The notes: generated by a model not told the origin, from the letters alone. DNA of 64,000 nucleotides from Lyngbya confervoides BDU141951 (GCF_000817775.3 NZ_JTHE03000088.1:1-64000); one strand, 5' to 3'. Shown: positions 35,663 through 44,809, counted from the stretch's first letter. Made by a program: numbers and translations.

Positions 35663-37314
35663 CGGGGGTCTCCGGACTGAGTGAGCATGCGAGCCGCTTC
35701 CTTCGCGGCATCTCGGAAGGGAAGTAACACTTGGTCTGCCCCGGCCTGGAGCAGCAGCTCTGCTTCCCAGGCGTGGTGGCTGGTCAGAGCAACTTTACCC
35801 GAAAACTGATGATGTTTCAGGGTGTGGAGGAGGGTCAGCCCCACGTCAAATTTCGGCACCGTACTAATTACCCAGCGCGTATTTTGTAAAGGGAGTAACG
35901 CTGCGAGTTCTGGATCATCGGCATCCCCATAGAGAGTCCGCAGTCCTTCCTGATTCCAGGCCGTCACAATTTCAGGATCAAAATCCACCCCCAACACCAT
36001 GAACCCAGCCTGGCAAAGGTCCCTGACCACGCTCCCACCGTAGCGACCTAGCCCAAACACAATAAAATCAACGGGTGTCCAGTCCTCTGTGGCCTCACTG
36101 TGGGTCAATTTTGAGGTATGGGAAAGATTGCGCTCAAACATATCGAGCCCGCGGGAGATACGGGGGTAAAGCCTGTGGGCATTTAGGATCAAATAGCTAG
36201 ATAGCCCCATGGTGATCAGCCCCACCAGGGTAATGAGTCCCAAGGTAGACTGATCAATGTGGCCAAGGCGCATCCCTAAGGCCGCCAAGATCAGAGAAAA
36301 TTCGCTAATTTGACAAAGCGAAAGGCTGGTCAGGGCGCTGGTATATTTTCGGTACCCCATCAGCCCCATCAGTCCCATCACCATCACGGGTTTCCCCAAT
36401 AGAACAAAGGCCGACAAGATTAAAGCTGGGAGGATCTGTTGGCCGAGGTAATCCAGATTGATATTGCTCCCCAGATCGATGAAGAAAAATAGCAGCAGGA
36501 AATCTCGAAGACTCACAAGTCGGGAGGCAATGGGCACTCGATAGGGTGTCGCGGCAATGGCGACTCCTGCCAGAAACGCCCCCACTTCTTTGCTAAAGCC
36601 CAAGCCATCGGCCGTGGCCGCCAGGGCAATGGCCCAGGTGATACCCGTCAGCACCAAAATTTCCGGCGATCGCGCCAGACTGTGCAGCAGTCTGGGCAAC
36701 AGAAACCGGGTAACCAACGCAATAGAGCCGAGAAATCCAATGCCCTTCAAGGTCACCCAGGCCAAGAGCTGAGGCAGCGTGCCGCTGCTCTGTTGTCCCC
36801 CCCAGGCGCTCAAGCCAATCATTACCAAAACCACCGCAATGTCTTGCACAATCAAGACTCCCACTGCAATTCGTCCGTGGAGGGCATCAATTTCTCGCTG
36901 ATCTGAGAGGAGCTTGATGATAATGATGGTGCTAGAAAAGGTGAGGGCGGTGGCAACGTAAAAGGCCGAAAGGGCATTGAGGCCCATGGCAAAGGCAATG
37001 GCGTAGCCAAACAGTGCAGTAATCAAGATCTGTCCCAGGCCCAGAACCACCGCGACCGGGCCAACCGCTTTAATTTCATTGGGATCTAGCTTGAGGCCAA
37101 CCACAAACAGCAGCAGCGTAATGCCCAACTTGGCAAATAGACTCACCTCGTCACTGGAGGCCACCAGGGCTAACCCAGAAGGTCCCACAATGACGCCCAC
37201 AACAATAAAGGCAATAATGATGGGCTGCCTGAGCCAGATAGCCAGCGCGCCAGCGGTGATTGCCAGGGAAAGAATTGCCGCTATTTCATAGAACAGGTTG
37301 CTGAACTGAAGCAT
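35659..37314 (-). CDS. CPA2 cation:proton antiporter with RCK/TrkA-N domain
   Basis: 551 residues. Twelve or so membrane helices (about 5-385) form a Na+/H+ exchanger domain of the KefB/RosB type, followed by a cytoplasmic TrkA-N domain (about 415-545) with the nucleotide motif VFGLGRYGGSVVRDL. Such proteins exchange K+ or Na+ for H+ and are gated by NAD(H) or glutathione adducts. The typical DD motif of electrogenic exchangers is not obvious. The downstream YbjQ gene is translationally coupled. Confidence 0.92.
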   Translation of the reverse strand: MLQFSNLFYEIAAILSLAITAGALAIWLRQPIIIAFIVVGVIVGPSGLALVASSDEVSLFAKLGITLLLFVVGLKLDPNEIKAVGPVAVVLGLGQILITALFGYAIAFAMGLNALSAFYVATALTFSSTIIIIKLLSDQREIDALHGRIAVGVLIVQDIAVVLVMIGLSAWGGQQSSGTLPQLLAWVTLKGIGFLGSIALVTRFLLPRLLHSLARSPEILVLTGITWAIALAATADGLGFSKEVGAFLAGVAIAATPYRVPIASRLVSLRDFLLLFFFIDLGSNINLDYLGQQILPALILSAFVLLGKPVMVMGLMGLMGYRKYTSALTSLSLCQISEFSLILAALGMRLGHIDQSTLGLITLVGLITMGLSSYLILNAHRLYPRISRGLDMFERNLSHTSKLTHSEATEDWTPVDFIVFGLGRYGGSVVRDLCQAGFMVLGVDFDPEIVTAWNQEGLRTLYGDADDPELAALLPLQNTRWVISTVPKFDVGLTLLHTLKHHQFSGKVALTSHHAWEAELLLQAGADQVLLPFRDAAKEAARMLTQSGDPR

Positions 37315-37377
37315 CGAGGCAGAAGCGTCACGCAGGAGGAAGATGGTTCAGGGAGAGAGCGACAGACCCAATAGGTT

Positions 37378-38466
37378 CTATCCGGTGACAACCTCCTGGG
37401 CCTTTGGGGCCAACTCCCTGTCGGGATAGATTAAAATTTTGTAGGTGTCCGGGCCAGGGGCAATCGCCCGCTCCACCGCGGCGCTGAGATCCTTGAGCGG
37501 GTAGCGATCGCTCACCAGGGCCTCCACATCAATGCGCTGATTAAAAATAATATCGGCGGCAAGCTGCTGGATCCGAAAAGAGGAGCTGTAGCTACCCATT
37601 AAATCAATTTCACGCCGATACAAAACATTGGGGTTGAGGGGAATTTCCACCTCATCTGGAAACTCAGCGAAGAACAAAATTTTTCCACCCTTTCTTGTGC
37701 AGTCCAGGGCCTGGAAAAAGGCTTTGTCGCTGGGCACCGCCAGCAAACTCACATCCACGCCAAGTCCCCGCGTCTTCGCCTGCACCTTTTGAACCAAGTC
37801 CGGATCGCGGGCATCAAAGGCCTCCAGAGCACCCACAGCCTTCGCCTTCTCAATTCGGCTAGGGAGCAGGTCCGTGGCGATCGCCTGAGCGCCCACATAG
37901 TTAGCCAGCATGATAAACATCAGTCCAATGGGACCGGCCCCCGTCACCAACACCGTCTGACCTGGGCCAATGGCCGCTTTTTGGACCGCCTTTAAGCAGC
38001 AATTCGTAGGCTCGACAAAGCTAGCTTGCTCATAGGTAATCGCCTCTGGAATCTCCAACAGCCCCCCCTGACGCACAATGTGACCAGGCACCTTGACATA
38101 CTCCGCAAATCCGCCACCGCTTGGGGTAAAACCCGCCGTGGTGGTCACGCGCTTGTACACATCGCACATGGAAAAATTGTCGTGCAGACAGTAATCGCAG
38201 TGCATACAGGGGATATGATGCAAAACCACCACCCGCTGCCCCACTTGCCAATCCCGCACCTGACTGCCGACAGCAGCAATTTCCCCCGCAGTTTCATGAC
38301 CAAAAATACGAGGGGGATCATAGAGGGGATAGAGAATTTTCTTGATATCAGACTGGCACAGCCCCACCACCCTCACCCGCACGAGAACCTCATCTTGCTC
38401 CAGAGTTGGCATGGGAACTTCTTCGTAGGAGAGCTGCTTCACGCCTCTAAACACTTGGGCTTTCAT
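37378..38466 (-). CDS. Zinc-dependent medium-chain alcohol/polyol dehydrogenase
   Basis: 362 residues. Catalytic zinc ligands are in GLCQSD, GHETAG and the Glu of EPTNCC. The structural zinc loop is PCMHCDYCLHDNFSMC. The Rossmann motif GAGPIGLMFIMLA binds NAD(P). It resembles sorbitol or threonine dehydrogenases (TDH/GatD group); substrate cannot be read. It lies 64 bases upstream of the antiporter on the same strand. Confidence 0.88.
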   Translation of the reverse strand: MKAQVFRGVKQLSYEEVPMPTLEQDEVLVRVRVVGLCQSDIKKILYPLYDPPRIFGHETAGEIAAVGSQVRDWQVGQRVVVLHHIPCMHCDYCLHDNFSMCDVYKRVTTTAGFTPSGGGFAEYVKVPGHIVRQGGLLEIPEAITYEQASFVEPTNCCLKAVQKAAIGPGQTVLVTGAGPIGLMFIMLANYVGAQAIATDLLPSRIEKAKAVGALEAFDARDPDLVQKVQAKTRGLGVDVSLLAVPSDKAFFQALDCTRKGGKILFFAEFPDEVEIPLNPNVLYRREIDLMGSYSSSFRIQQLAADIIFNQRIDVEALVSDRYPLKDLSAAVERAIAPGPDTYKILIYPDRELAPKAQEVVTG

Positions 38467-38595
38467 AGTCGCTGGGGAAGGGGAAGGAAGGTCTACGAAG
38501 GCTAGCCTACTACGATTCGGGCAAGGCCTGACCCTAAAGCCAGAGGAAATTACCCGTCTCTTCCCAGATCGCTCTCACCCAAGCGCTCTGAGTGC

Positions 38596-38757
38596 TTAAA
38601 CTCCCGGTCGAAGCACCCATTCAGCCCCAAGGAATCCAACCGGAGCAGGGGCAGCCATATCTGCAGGGAGAAAAATGCGGGCACTGACCACCACCAGCGC
38701 AAACAAAAACATCAAAACAATGATCAGCGGCAGGATATATTGCCGAAAAATGGACAT
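38596..38757 (-). CDS. 53-aa single-span membrane protein
   Basis: A short gene with ATG at 38757 and TAA at 38596. It encodes a start MSIFRQYILPL, one strong membrane helix (about 8-27), then VSARIFLPADMAAPAPVG and a short polar end. The FLPxDMxxPAP pattern after the helix recalls small conserved cyanobacterial proteins I have seen as hypothetical. GAGG lies ten bases upstream. It is 130 bases upstream of the dehydrogenase gene on the same strand. Function unknown. Confidence 0.7.
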   Translation of the reverse strand: MSIFRQYILPLIIVLMFLFALVVVSARIFLPADMAAPAPVGFLGAEWVLRPGV

Positions 38758-38950
38758 AGGATTGGCGCCTCATGGGTTAATCGGGCTTCGTACCTGTTAT
38801 ACCCCGCACCCTTGCCCCCTGCCTAGAGCAGTTCGGGAAATAAGCCGCGCTGAAAGTTGCCCCTAAGCCACCCCCGCTACCGGATGCTAACGGACACCAC
38901 ATTCAGATACACTAGCGCCAGATTTTTACCTGATTTTTCAACCGAGCACG

Positions 38951-39433
38951 ATGGCATTACAAGTCGGCGACACGGCACCAGATTTTGTTTTAGAAGAGGG
39001 TGGCGGCCAGGAATACCAACTGAGTCAATTTCAAGGTCGATGGGTGATTCTGTATTTCTATCCCAAGGACAACACCCCCGGATGCACCAAGGAAGCCTGT
39101 GGATTTCGAGATCACTACGCGGCGCTGCAGGCGGAAAATGCCGAAGTGATTGGGGTAAGCATGAACAATGCCCAGTCCCATCAAAAGTTTGCCACAAAGT
39201 ACGACCTTCCCTTTCCCCTCCTGTGCGATTTAGATGCCAGCGTTGCTAAGCAATACGAAAGCTATGGCCCCAAAAAGTTTATGGGCAAGGAATATGAAGG
39301 CATCTACCGACGCACCTTCATCATTAATCCGGCCGGGAAGCTGGCCAAAATTTATCCCAAGGTTAGGCCAGAACCTCATCCGCACGAGGTTTATGAAGAT
39401 CTGCAGCGGTTAAAGTCCACCGAGCCATCCTAA
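38951..39433 (+). CDS. bcp: Thioredoxin-dependent peroxiredoxin (Bcp/PrxQ)
   Basis: 160-residue peroxiredoxin. Peroxidatic Cys45 in NTPGCTKEAC and resolving Cys50 five residues later mark the atypical two-Cys PrxQ type. YFYPKDNTPGC and the C-terminal RRTFIINPAGK are conserved. It reduces hydrogen peroxide and organic peroxides with thioredoxin. The Nudix gene begins eight bases after it. Confidence 0.95.
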   Translation: MALQVGDTAPDFVLEEGGGQEYQLSQFQGRWVILYFYPKDNTPGCTKEACGFRDHYAALQAENAEVIGVSMNNAQSHQKFATKYDLPFPLLCDLDASVAKQYESYGPKKFMGKEYEGIYRRTFIINPAGKLAKIYPKVRPEPHPHEVYEDLQRLKSTEPS

Positions 39434-39441
39434 ACGCCTCC

Positions 39442-39921
39442 ATGGAAAATTCTCGGCTATCCCTGGTGTTGGGACGAGCTTGGCAGTATACCCAGACCAT
39501 CCTGGGACTCATATTTCGACATCCCATCGTGGGGGTGGCCATCATTCCGATACTCCCGGATGGCCAAATTGTCCTGATCCACCGTCGAGACAACCAGCGC
39601 TGGGCCTTACCGGGAGGCTTTGTCGACTGGGGCGAGGACCTCCCCACGGCAGCAGGGCGAGAACTCCGCGAAGAAACCGGGCTGCAGGTGCAGCGGTTTG
39701 GGCGCTTGGTGGGCGTCTACTCCTCACCAAAACGCGACCCTAGGATTCACTCCATCTGCGTTACCGTCGAAGCATTTGTAGCGGGAGTTTATGAAATCAT
39801 TGATGTGGGGGAAGTGCAGGAGGTCCGCGCCTTTTCCATGGAAAATCTGCCCTGGACCCAGCTGGCCCACGATCATCAGCAACAGCTTCAGGACTATTTC
39901 GCAGGGCAGACTGTCTGGTAA
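39442..39921 (+). CDS. Nudix hydrolase
   Basis: 159 residues with a complete Nudix box from Gly59 to Leu81 (GX5E at 59-65, REUREE at 73-78). An N-terminal hydrophobic stretch (VVGVAIIPIL) is part of the core strand rather than a membrane anchor. Hydrolyses a nucleoside diphosphate linked to another group; ADP-ribose pyrophosphatase type is possible. Tightly follows the peroxiredoxin, suggesting a shared oxidative-stress unit. Confidence 0.9.
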   Translation: MENSRLSLVLGRAWQYTQTILGLIFRHPIVGVAIIPILPDGQIVLIHRRDNQRWALPGGFVDWGEDLPTAAGRELREETGLQVQRFGRLVGVYSSPKRDPRIHSICVTVEAFVAGVYEIIDVGEVQEVRAFSMENLPWTQLAHDHQQQLQDYFAGQTVW

Positions 39922-39995
39922 GGGGCCGCCTCTTTCCGGGAGCAGAAGCAGTTCGTTAGAATAAGCCGTGCAGCAGCATACCCCGTGCAGCGTTA

Positions 39996-40013
39996 TTTAC
40001 TACTCTTTACAAG
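39996..40013 (+). promoter_or_regulatory. HLR1-like direct repeat before the HLIP gene
   Basis: TTTACTACTCTTTACAAG has two TTTAC half-sites 10 bases apart, close to the HLR1 consensus (G/T)TTACAWW-NN-(G/T)TTACAWW bound by RpaB in cyanobacteria. It ends 12 bases before the HLIP start codon and overlaps the likely AAGGA ribosome site, an unusual position. Confidence 0.45.
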
Positions 40014-40025
40014 GATTCTGAAGTC

Positions 40026-40187
40026 ATGACAGACCCCAAACAGCAACCCAACCTAGCGCCCCCTAAATACGGGTTTCACGACTACGTCGAGCGCCTCAAC
40101 GGGAGAGCGGCCATGGTGGGGATCGTAGCCACGCTGCTAATTGAGGTGGTTACCGGCAAGGGGCTCTTAGACTGGCTGGGATTTTAG
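40026..40187 (+). CDS. hli: High-light-inducible protein (HLIP/Scp)
   Basis: A 53-residue single-helix chlorophyll-binding protein. The motif ERLNGRAAMVG starts the membrane helix (about 22-44) and supplies the Glu/Asn/Arg chlorophyll ligands. HLIPs protect photosystem II assembly and chlorophyll recycling in stress. AAGGA lies ten bases upstream. An HLR1-like element precedes it, in keeping with high-light induction. Confidence 0.95.
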   Translation: MTDPKQQPNLAPPKYGFHDYVERLNGRAAMVGIVATLLIEVVTGKGLLDWLGF

Positions 40188-40265
40188 GATCTCCTGCAAA
40201 ACACCCGGTGCAGACCGTGTCCAGCCTATGGATGGAGAGGCAATCGAGAGGAAGCAAATTTAGGA

Positions 40266-40754
40266 ATGGCAAGGTTTACCATACCCATCGTTCTGGCCTG
40301 CTGGATCGCCAGCGTGGCGCTGCCCCTTGGGATTAAGCGCCCGGCCAGGGCCGTTCTGCCCCAAAGCTGGAGCCTGGCTAAGCGTCAGAAAGTTCAAAAA
40401 TCTGACACCGTGAAGGTGACCGCTGCTGAGGTCGTGACCGAACAAATTGGCACCCGTGACTATGCCCAGCTGCGGCTCACGGTAGAAAATACGGGACCTG
40501 ACCCGGTGCAATCCCTGCGAATTTATTACGAAATTTACGATGAGTCAGGGACGCAAATTCGAGAGGCGGGGAGTGTCGCTGTTCAGCCCTGGCTGGTGCC
40601 CCCGGATCAACCCATTCCAGTCGAGACCGATCTTAATCAGTCGGGATGGGTCAAAATCACCCTATTGCAATGGCAAACTCTGGACTTATCCCCGGCCAAA
40701 CATTTGCAAATGCAGGTCTTTCAACCTCGGATTGGGACTGAGGATGCCCCCTAG
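40266..40754 (+). CDS. Exported protein of unknown function
   Basis: 162 residues. A signal peptide or membrane anchor (about 1-28, ending ARA) precedes a single domain with VRLTVENTGPDPVQSLRIYYEIYDESG-like strands, reminiscent of FxLYD or immunoglobulin-like sandwich folds. No catalytic motif. Its stop codon lies in the first unit of a 16-bp tandem repeat. Not recognised as a named family. Confidence 0.6.
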   Translation: MARFTIPIVLACWIASVALPLGIKRPARAVLPQSWSLAKRQKVQKSDTVKVTAAEVVTEQIGTRDYAQLRLTVENTGPDPVQSLRIYYEIYDESGTQIREAGSVAVQPWLVPPDQPIPVETDLNQSGWVKITLLQWQTLDLSPAKHLQMQVFQPRIGTEDAP

Positions 40755-40806
40755 ACTGGATGCCCCCTAGACTGGATGCCCCCTAGACTGGATGCCCCCT
40801 AGACTA
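40743..40806. repeat. Four-copy 16-bp tandem repeat
   Basis: Four head-to-tail copies of GATGCCCCCTAGACTG (last base A in copy four). The first copy contains the TAG stop of the upstream gene and the last contains a possible ATG for anmK. Since 16 is not a multiple of three, copy-number changes would shift the frame. Confidence 0.95.
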
Positions 40807-40815
40807 AACTACGCG

Positions 40816-42006
40816 ATGCCAACGCCTGACCCTGGCCTGCCGTTTCTCCAACCCGATAAAACTCGGGTTGTGGGGCTGATGAGCGGAACATCGGTCGATG
40901 GCATTGATGCCGTCCTTGTAGATCTCTCGGGAAGCGATCAAGATCTCACCGTCGATCTCATCGCAAGTCAGACCTTCGCCTATGCCCCGTCCCTGCGTCG
41001 CCAAATTCTTGCCCTGTGCCAAGGGGAGAGGATTTCCCTGGCAAACCTGGCGCAACTGGATGACAACATTGCCCGGGCTTTTGCTGAAGCCGCCCTCGCC
41101 GTCCAATCCGGTAAGGATCCAGCAATTTTGATTGGGTCCCATGGTCAAACTGTTTTCCATCGTCCAGCCGCCGCCAACACCCTGGGCTATAGCCTACAGC
41201 TCGGGCGCGGGGATCTCATTGCCCAGATCACCCAAACGCCCACGGTCTGTAATTTTCGCCTGGCGGACATTGCGGCCCAAGGCCACGGGGCTCCCCTCGT
41301 GCCCCGGGTGGATGTTTGTTTACTGAGCGATCGCCACCAGAGTCGCTGCGTGCAAAATCTTGGCGGCATGGGGAACACCACTTACCTACCGGCACTTGAT
41401 CGGGTTCAAAGCCTGGGAGAGGGGGTTCTCGGTTGGGACACCGGGCCGGGAAATATTCTGCTGGATTTGGCTGTCACCCGGTTGACCCAGGGACAGCTTA
41501 GCTACGATGCCAATGGACAATGGGCCGCCCAAGGCAAAATTTGTCACCCCCTGGTCCATCAATGGCTCCAGGATCCATACTTTGAGATTTCGCCGCCCAA
41601 GTCCACCGGTCGGGAATATTTTGGCCCAGCCTTTTTAGACCAGTGTTTTCAAGCGGCTGCGCCCTACAATCTGACCCCCGCCGACCTGCTTGCGACCCTT
41701 ACCGACTTTACCGCTCAATCGGTGGCTCAGGAATACCGGCGATTTCTTCCCCACCCTCCCGGAGCGGTCCTCCTGTGTGGGGGCGGTAGTCAGAATACCT
41801 ATCTGCGACAACGGCTGGCGATCGCTCTGAATCCAACTCCAGTGGGCATTACCACCGATTATGGCCTCGATGCGAAGGCCAAGGAGTCTATCGCCTTCGC
41901 CATCCTCGCCTATTGGCACCAGCTTGGCTTACCGGGAAATCTGCCGCGGGTCACGGGCGCCCAGCGAGATTGCGTTTTGGGCCTGGCCTACGGTGTCCAT
42001 CGGTGA
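40816..42006 (+). CDS. anmK: Anhydro-N-acetylmuramic acid kinase
   Basis: Phosphorylates and opens 1,6-anhydro-MurNAc in peptidoglycan recycling. The family start [19 protein letters not shown], the catalytic [14 protein letters not shown] and the C-terminal LLCGGGSQN are visible. I chose the ATG at 40816 (MPTPDPGL); another at 40792 lies in the last unit of the tandem repeat. 396 residues, slightly longer than the E. coli enzyme. Confidence 0.92.
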   Translation: MPTPDPGLPFLQPDKTRVVGLMSGTSVDGIDAVLVDLSGSDQDLTVDLIASQTFAYAPSLRRQILALCQGERISLANLAQLDDNIARAFAEAALAVQSGKDPAILIGSHGQTVFHRPAAANTLGYSLQLGRGDLIAQITQTPTVCNFRLADIAAQGHGAPLVPRVDVCLLSDRHQSRCVQNLGGMGNTTYLPALDRVQSLGEGVLGWDTGPGNILLDLAVTRLTQGQLSYDANGQWAAQGKICHPLVHQWLQDPYFEISPPKSTGREYFGPAFLDQCFQAAAPYNLTPADLLATLTDFTAQSVAQEYRRFLPHPPGAVLLCGGGSQNTYLRQRLAIALNPTPVGITTDYGLDAKAKESIAFAILAYWHQLGLPGNLPRVTGAQRDCVLGLAYGVHR

Positions 42007-42156
42007 GTCCTGATTAGCCCCTCGCAATAGGTGATTGCCGATCTGCGCTAGAATCCCATCGCCTAACCCTGGCCAAGGGAGACAGTCGGCAATAATGACA
42101 GTCAACAAAAAAAAGGAAAGGAGGGCAGTCCATTGCACTTTAGGCGGCTGTCGCAT
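41929..42156 (-). CDS. Possible small membrane protein antisense to the anmK end
   Basis: A 75-residue frame with start MRQPPKVQW and one hydrophobic stretch ([15 protein letters not shown], about 12-27). AAGGA lies about ten bases upstream. It overlaps the last 78 bases of anmK on the other strand and lies about 100 bases downstream of the DUF1802 gene, on the same strand. Real gene or chance frame cannot be decided. Confidence 0.3.
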   Translation of the reverse strand: MRQPPKVQWTALLSFFLLTVIIADCLPWPGLGDGILAQIGNHLLRGANQDSPMDTVGQAQNAISLGARDPRQISR

Positions 42157-42253
42157 GGAAGAAGATCCTTGGGCTACGGTGACTTGCATCTAGGCTTAAT
42201 CTCCCAAAGTGAGAATCGTTTCGATGTGAGGAAACACACCTGCCCCAATGATC

Positions 42254-42853
42254 TCAATCACATTTCTCCAAGGGAGGGTCAGACCCAGATAGCACCTGAT
42301 CCACCCCTGACTGCATCAGGCGCTGGATCCTAAGACATTGCCTACGGTAGTTCGCCTCAGAGACTAAAGGCACGGTTGCCTCCACGGTAATCGGAGGCTC
42401 AAGGTTGAGCCAGGAACGACACCCCCCAGACTGCGGCAGGTCGGGAAGCGGTAGCGCAGGACGCAGCTGATAAAATCGACACAGAACCACATAGAGCGGA
42501 CGTTCAGGCTTCCAGGCCAGCCGCTGCTCCAGAAAGGCATCAGTCCACACATGAAAGGGACTGAGGGTTGGAATTAAGCCGGGATCTCGAAGGATGAACC
42601 AATCTGTGACCTCGGCCCAGAGCTTTAGCCTCACGCTCTGGCTGCTTGAAGCGAGTCTGGCCCATTCTGGCTTCAGGCAGGCACTGGACTGATGGGAAAA
42701 GGTGGGAAACAGCAGCGTAGCCCCCAACTGAACTTGAAATCCTGGCCGGGGTTCGTGAATCCCGCCCTTTCGAAATAGCAAGATCGTCTTTGAGACCTCA
42801 ATGGCGTCAATGGCCGTAGACCATTCCTTAAGGGCAATATGCAGACAAGTCAA
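42254..42853 (-). CDS. DUF1802 family protein
   Basis: 199-residue protein. ALKEWSTAIDAIEVSKTILLFRKGGI at the N-terminus, FPTFSHQSSACLKPEW, and WKPERPLYVVLCRFYQL match the DUF1802 family found widely in cyanobacteria. No enzyme motif. Function unknown. It is divergent from the sigma factor gene. Confidence 0.82.
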   Translation of the reverse strand: MTCLHIALKEWSTAIDAIEVSKTILLFRKGGIHEPRPGFQVQLGATLLFPTFSHQSSACLKPEWARLASSSQSVRLKLWAEVTDWFILRDPGLIPTLSPFHVWTDAFLEQRLAWKPERPLYVVLCRFYQLRPALPLPDLPQSGGCRSWLNLEPPITVEATVPLVSEANYRRQCLRIQRLMQSGVDQVLSGSDPPLEKCD

Positions 42854-43203
42854 CGGAATTTCCTCAGAATGATCACGTAAATAGAGATTTGCGGGGGAAG
42901 AACCCTGGGTTTTGGGTCAGTTGATATCCCCTTGGACTTGCAAATTTAATTCTTTTGGGGAATTCTCAGGGAAATCTTGAAACTTCCTAAGAAAAATCGG
43001 GGTCAGAAGGATTGGAACGATAGGATAAAACCCATAATCAATCGTCATGGTAGTACGGAGATCTCAACCTTCTGGCCTACAGACAGAGAAGGCCCCTTGA
43101 CCTATGATGATTGAGTAGATCAAACTCATAATGACTTCGCATTAATTGACTCTCCAAATCCTACCTAAAATTTTAAAATCCCCATTCACCTTTCACCTTC
43201 ACA
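42854..43203. other. Intergenic region before the sigma factor gene
   Basis: About 350 bases without an open gene. It is AT-rich towards the right and must contain divergent promoters for DUF1802 and the sigma factor. I see no confident operator or RNA gene. Confidence 0.5.
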
Positions 43204-44223
43204 TTGATGACTCACCCCGGGAGGCACCCGAATCCCATGACCAAGCCTAAAACCAAACAAAAAGGAACGCCAGCCCCCAACACCACCGATATGGTTCGGA
43301 CCTACCTCCATGAAATCGGTCGAGTCCCGCTACTCACCCATGAGCAGGAAATTATCTTAGGTAAGCAGGTCCAGAAAATGATGGAGGCACTGGAGGTTCG
43401 AGAGTCGCTGATCACAGAGTCCACAGAGGAACAGCCCACGGACGAGCAATGGGCTGAGGCCCTAGGTCTTTCCGAACCTGAGCTGCGTCAGGTGCTGTCT
43501 CGCGGGCAGCGGGCGAAGCAAAAAATGATTGAAGCAAACCTGCGCCTGGTGGTTTCCGTCGCCAAGAAATATCAAAAACGCAACCTGGAGCTGCTGGATT
43601 TAATTCAAGAAGGAACCCTCGGCCTGGAACGTGGCGTCGAAAAATTTGATCCAACCCGGGGCTACAAGTTTTCGACCTATGCCTACTGGTGGATCCGTCA
43701 GGCGATTACGCGGGCGATTGCCCAGCAAGCGCGGACCATTCGGCTCCCGATTCACATCACTGAAAAGCTCAATAAAATCAAAAAAGCTCAGCGAGAGCTG
43801 TCCCAACAGCTTGGACGCAGCCCGACTCCCAGTGAAATTGCTCGTGAGCTTGAGCTTGAACCCGCTCAAATTCGTGAGTACCTGACCATGGCACGACAGC
43901 CCATTTCCCTGGACCTGCGGGTTGGGGACAACCAGGATACGGAGCTGCGCGATTTACTGGAGGATGAGGGGCAATCCCCGGAGCAGTTTACCGCTCGTGA
44001 ATCCCTGCGGGCCGATGTGCATGAGTTACTCGCAGGTCTGACCGACCAGCAGCGTCAGATCCTAACCCTGCGCTTTGGATTGGACAACGGCAAGGAGCTG
44101 TCCCTAGCCAAGGTTGGGCAGCAGCTGAGCCTGAGCCGGGAGCGGGTTCGCCAGCTAGAACGTCAGGCCCTGGATTATTTACGCCGCCGAAAGCTAGACG
44201 TACGCGAGTATCTCGCCAGTTAA
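43204..44223 (+). CDS. RNA polymerase sigma factor, group 2 (RpoD-like)
   Basis: 339 residues. Region 1.2 TDMVRTYLHEIGRVPLL, region 2 (LIQEGTLGLERGVEKFDPTRGYKFSTYAYWWIRQAI), region 3 and region 4 (QLSLSRERVRQLERQALDYLR) are complete. It lacks the long region 1.1 of the primary SigA, so it is a group 2 alternative factor of the SigB/C/D/E set; which one I cannot say. Followed by a strong terminator. Confidence 0.9.
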   Translation: MMTHPGRHPNPMTKPKTKQKGTPAPNTTDMVRTYLHEIGRVPLLTHEQEIILGKQVQKMMEALEVRESLITESTEEQPTDEQWAEALGLSEPELRQVLSRGQRAKQKMIEANLRLVVSVAKKYQKRNLELLDLIQEGTLGLERGVEKFDPTRGYKFSTYAYWWIRQAITRAIAQQARTIRLPIHITEKLNKIKKAQRELSQQLGRSPTPSEIARELELEPAQIREYLTMARQPISLDLRVGDNQDTELRDLLEDEGQSPEQFTARESLRADVHELLAGLTDQQRQILTLRFGLDNGKELSLAKVGQQLSLSRERVRQLERQALDYLRRRKLDVREYLAS

Positions 44224-44269
44224 GGTCGTTGCGGCTTTAACTCCTGGCTGCTTTACAACAATCATTGAT

Positions 44270-44309
44270 TTGCCGCGAGTCGAGAAGGTTTCCTCGCGGC
44301 AATTTTTTT
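44270..44309 (+). terminator. Rho-independent terminator of the sigma factor gene
   Basis: Perfect 10-bp stem TTGCCGCGAG/CTCGCGGCAA with a 13-base loop, followed by seven T. It lies about 45 bases beyond the stop. Confidence 0.92.
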
Positions 44310-44387
44310 GCACAGTTCCAGCACACCGGCCTTCTCCTGAGTCGGGGGCTATGAAATAATACTGGTATTTGATTTCGAAGATATGGT

Positions 44388-44756
44388 GTGAAGCGTTTCC
44401 TGGTCACCTGGTTCATTGGCGCGATTGCTCTACTGATTACAGCAGCGGTCATTGAGGGATTTGACGTAACTGGTACAGGGGCCGCGATCGCAGCTCCTGT
44501 CCTTGGCATTGCGAACGCCACCGTTCGCCCAGTCCTGTCGTTTTTAACCTTTCCGATTCGCTTGATCACCTTGGGACTGTTTTCCTTTGTTATTAATGCC
44601 TTCACCCTCTGGGGGGTTAGCATTCTAGTCACCCCGGGCTTTAGTATCGATGGTCCCATTCCCGCCCTGGTCGGATCCGTCTGTCTGTCTCTCATTACAA
44701 GCCTGTTCAATATCCTGTTTAATCCCAAACGGCCCTCAAAAAGTCGGACTCGATAG
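44388..44756 (+). CDS. Phage holin 4/YvlD-family membrane protein
   Basis: 122 residues with four membrane helices. Pfam Phage_holin_4_2-like: GIANATVRPVLSFLTFPI and TLGLFSFVINAFTLWG are characteristic. Widespread in bacteria without phages; role unknown. The start is a GTG. It is not part of a prophage here. Confidence 0.85.
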   Translation: MKRFLVTWFIGAIALLITAAVIEGFDVTGTGAAIAAPVLGIANATVRPVLSFLTFPIRLITLGLFSFVINAFTLWGVSILVTPGFSIDGPIPALVGSVCLSLITSLFNILFNPKRPSKSRTR

Positions 44757-44809
44757 CCCCGTATCGCCATCGCAAACCCATCGTTTTTGATTTGGATTGA
44801 CCTTACCCC

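Noticed and set aside
44388-44756. Prophage lysis gene
   Set aside because: The holin-like family is common in bacteria outside phages and no other phage gene lies nearby.
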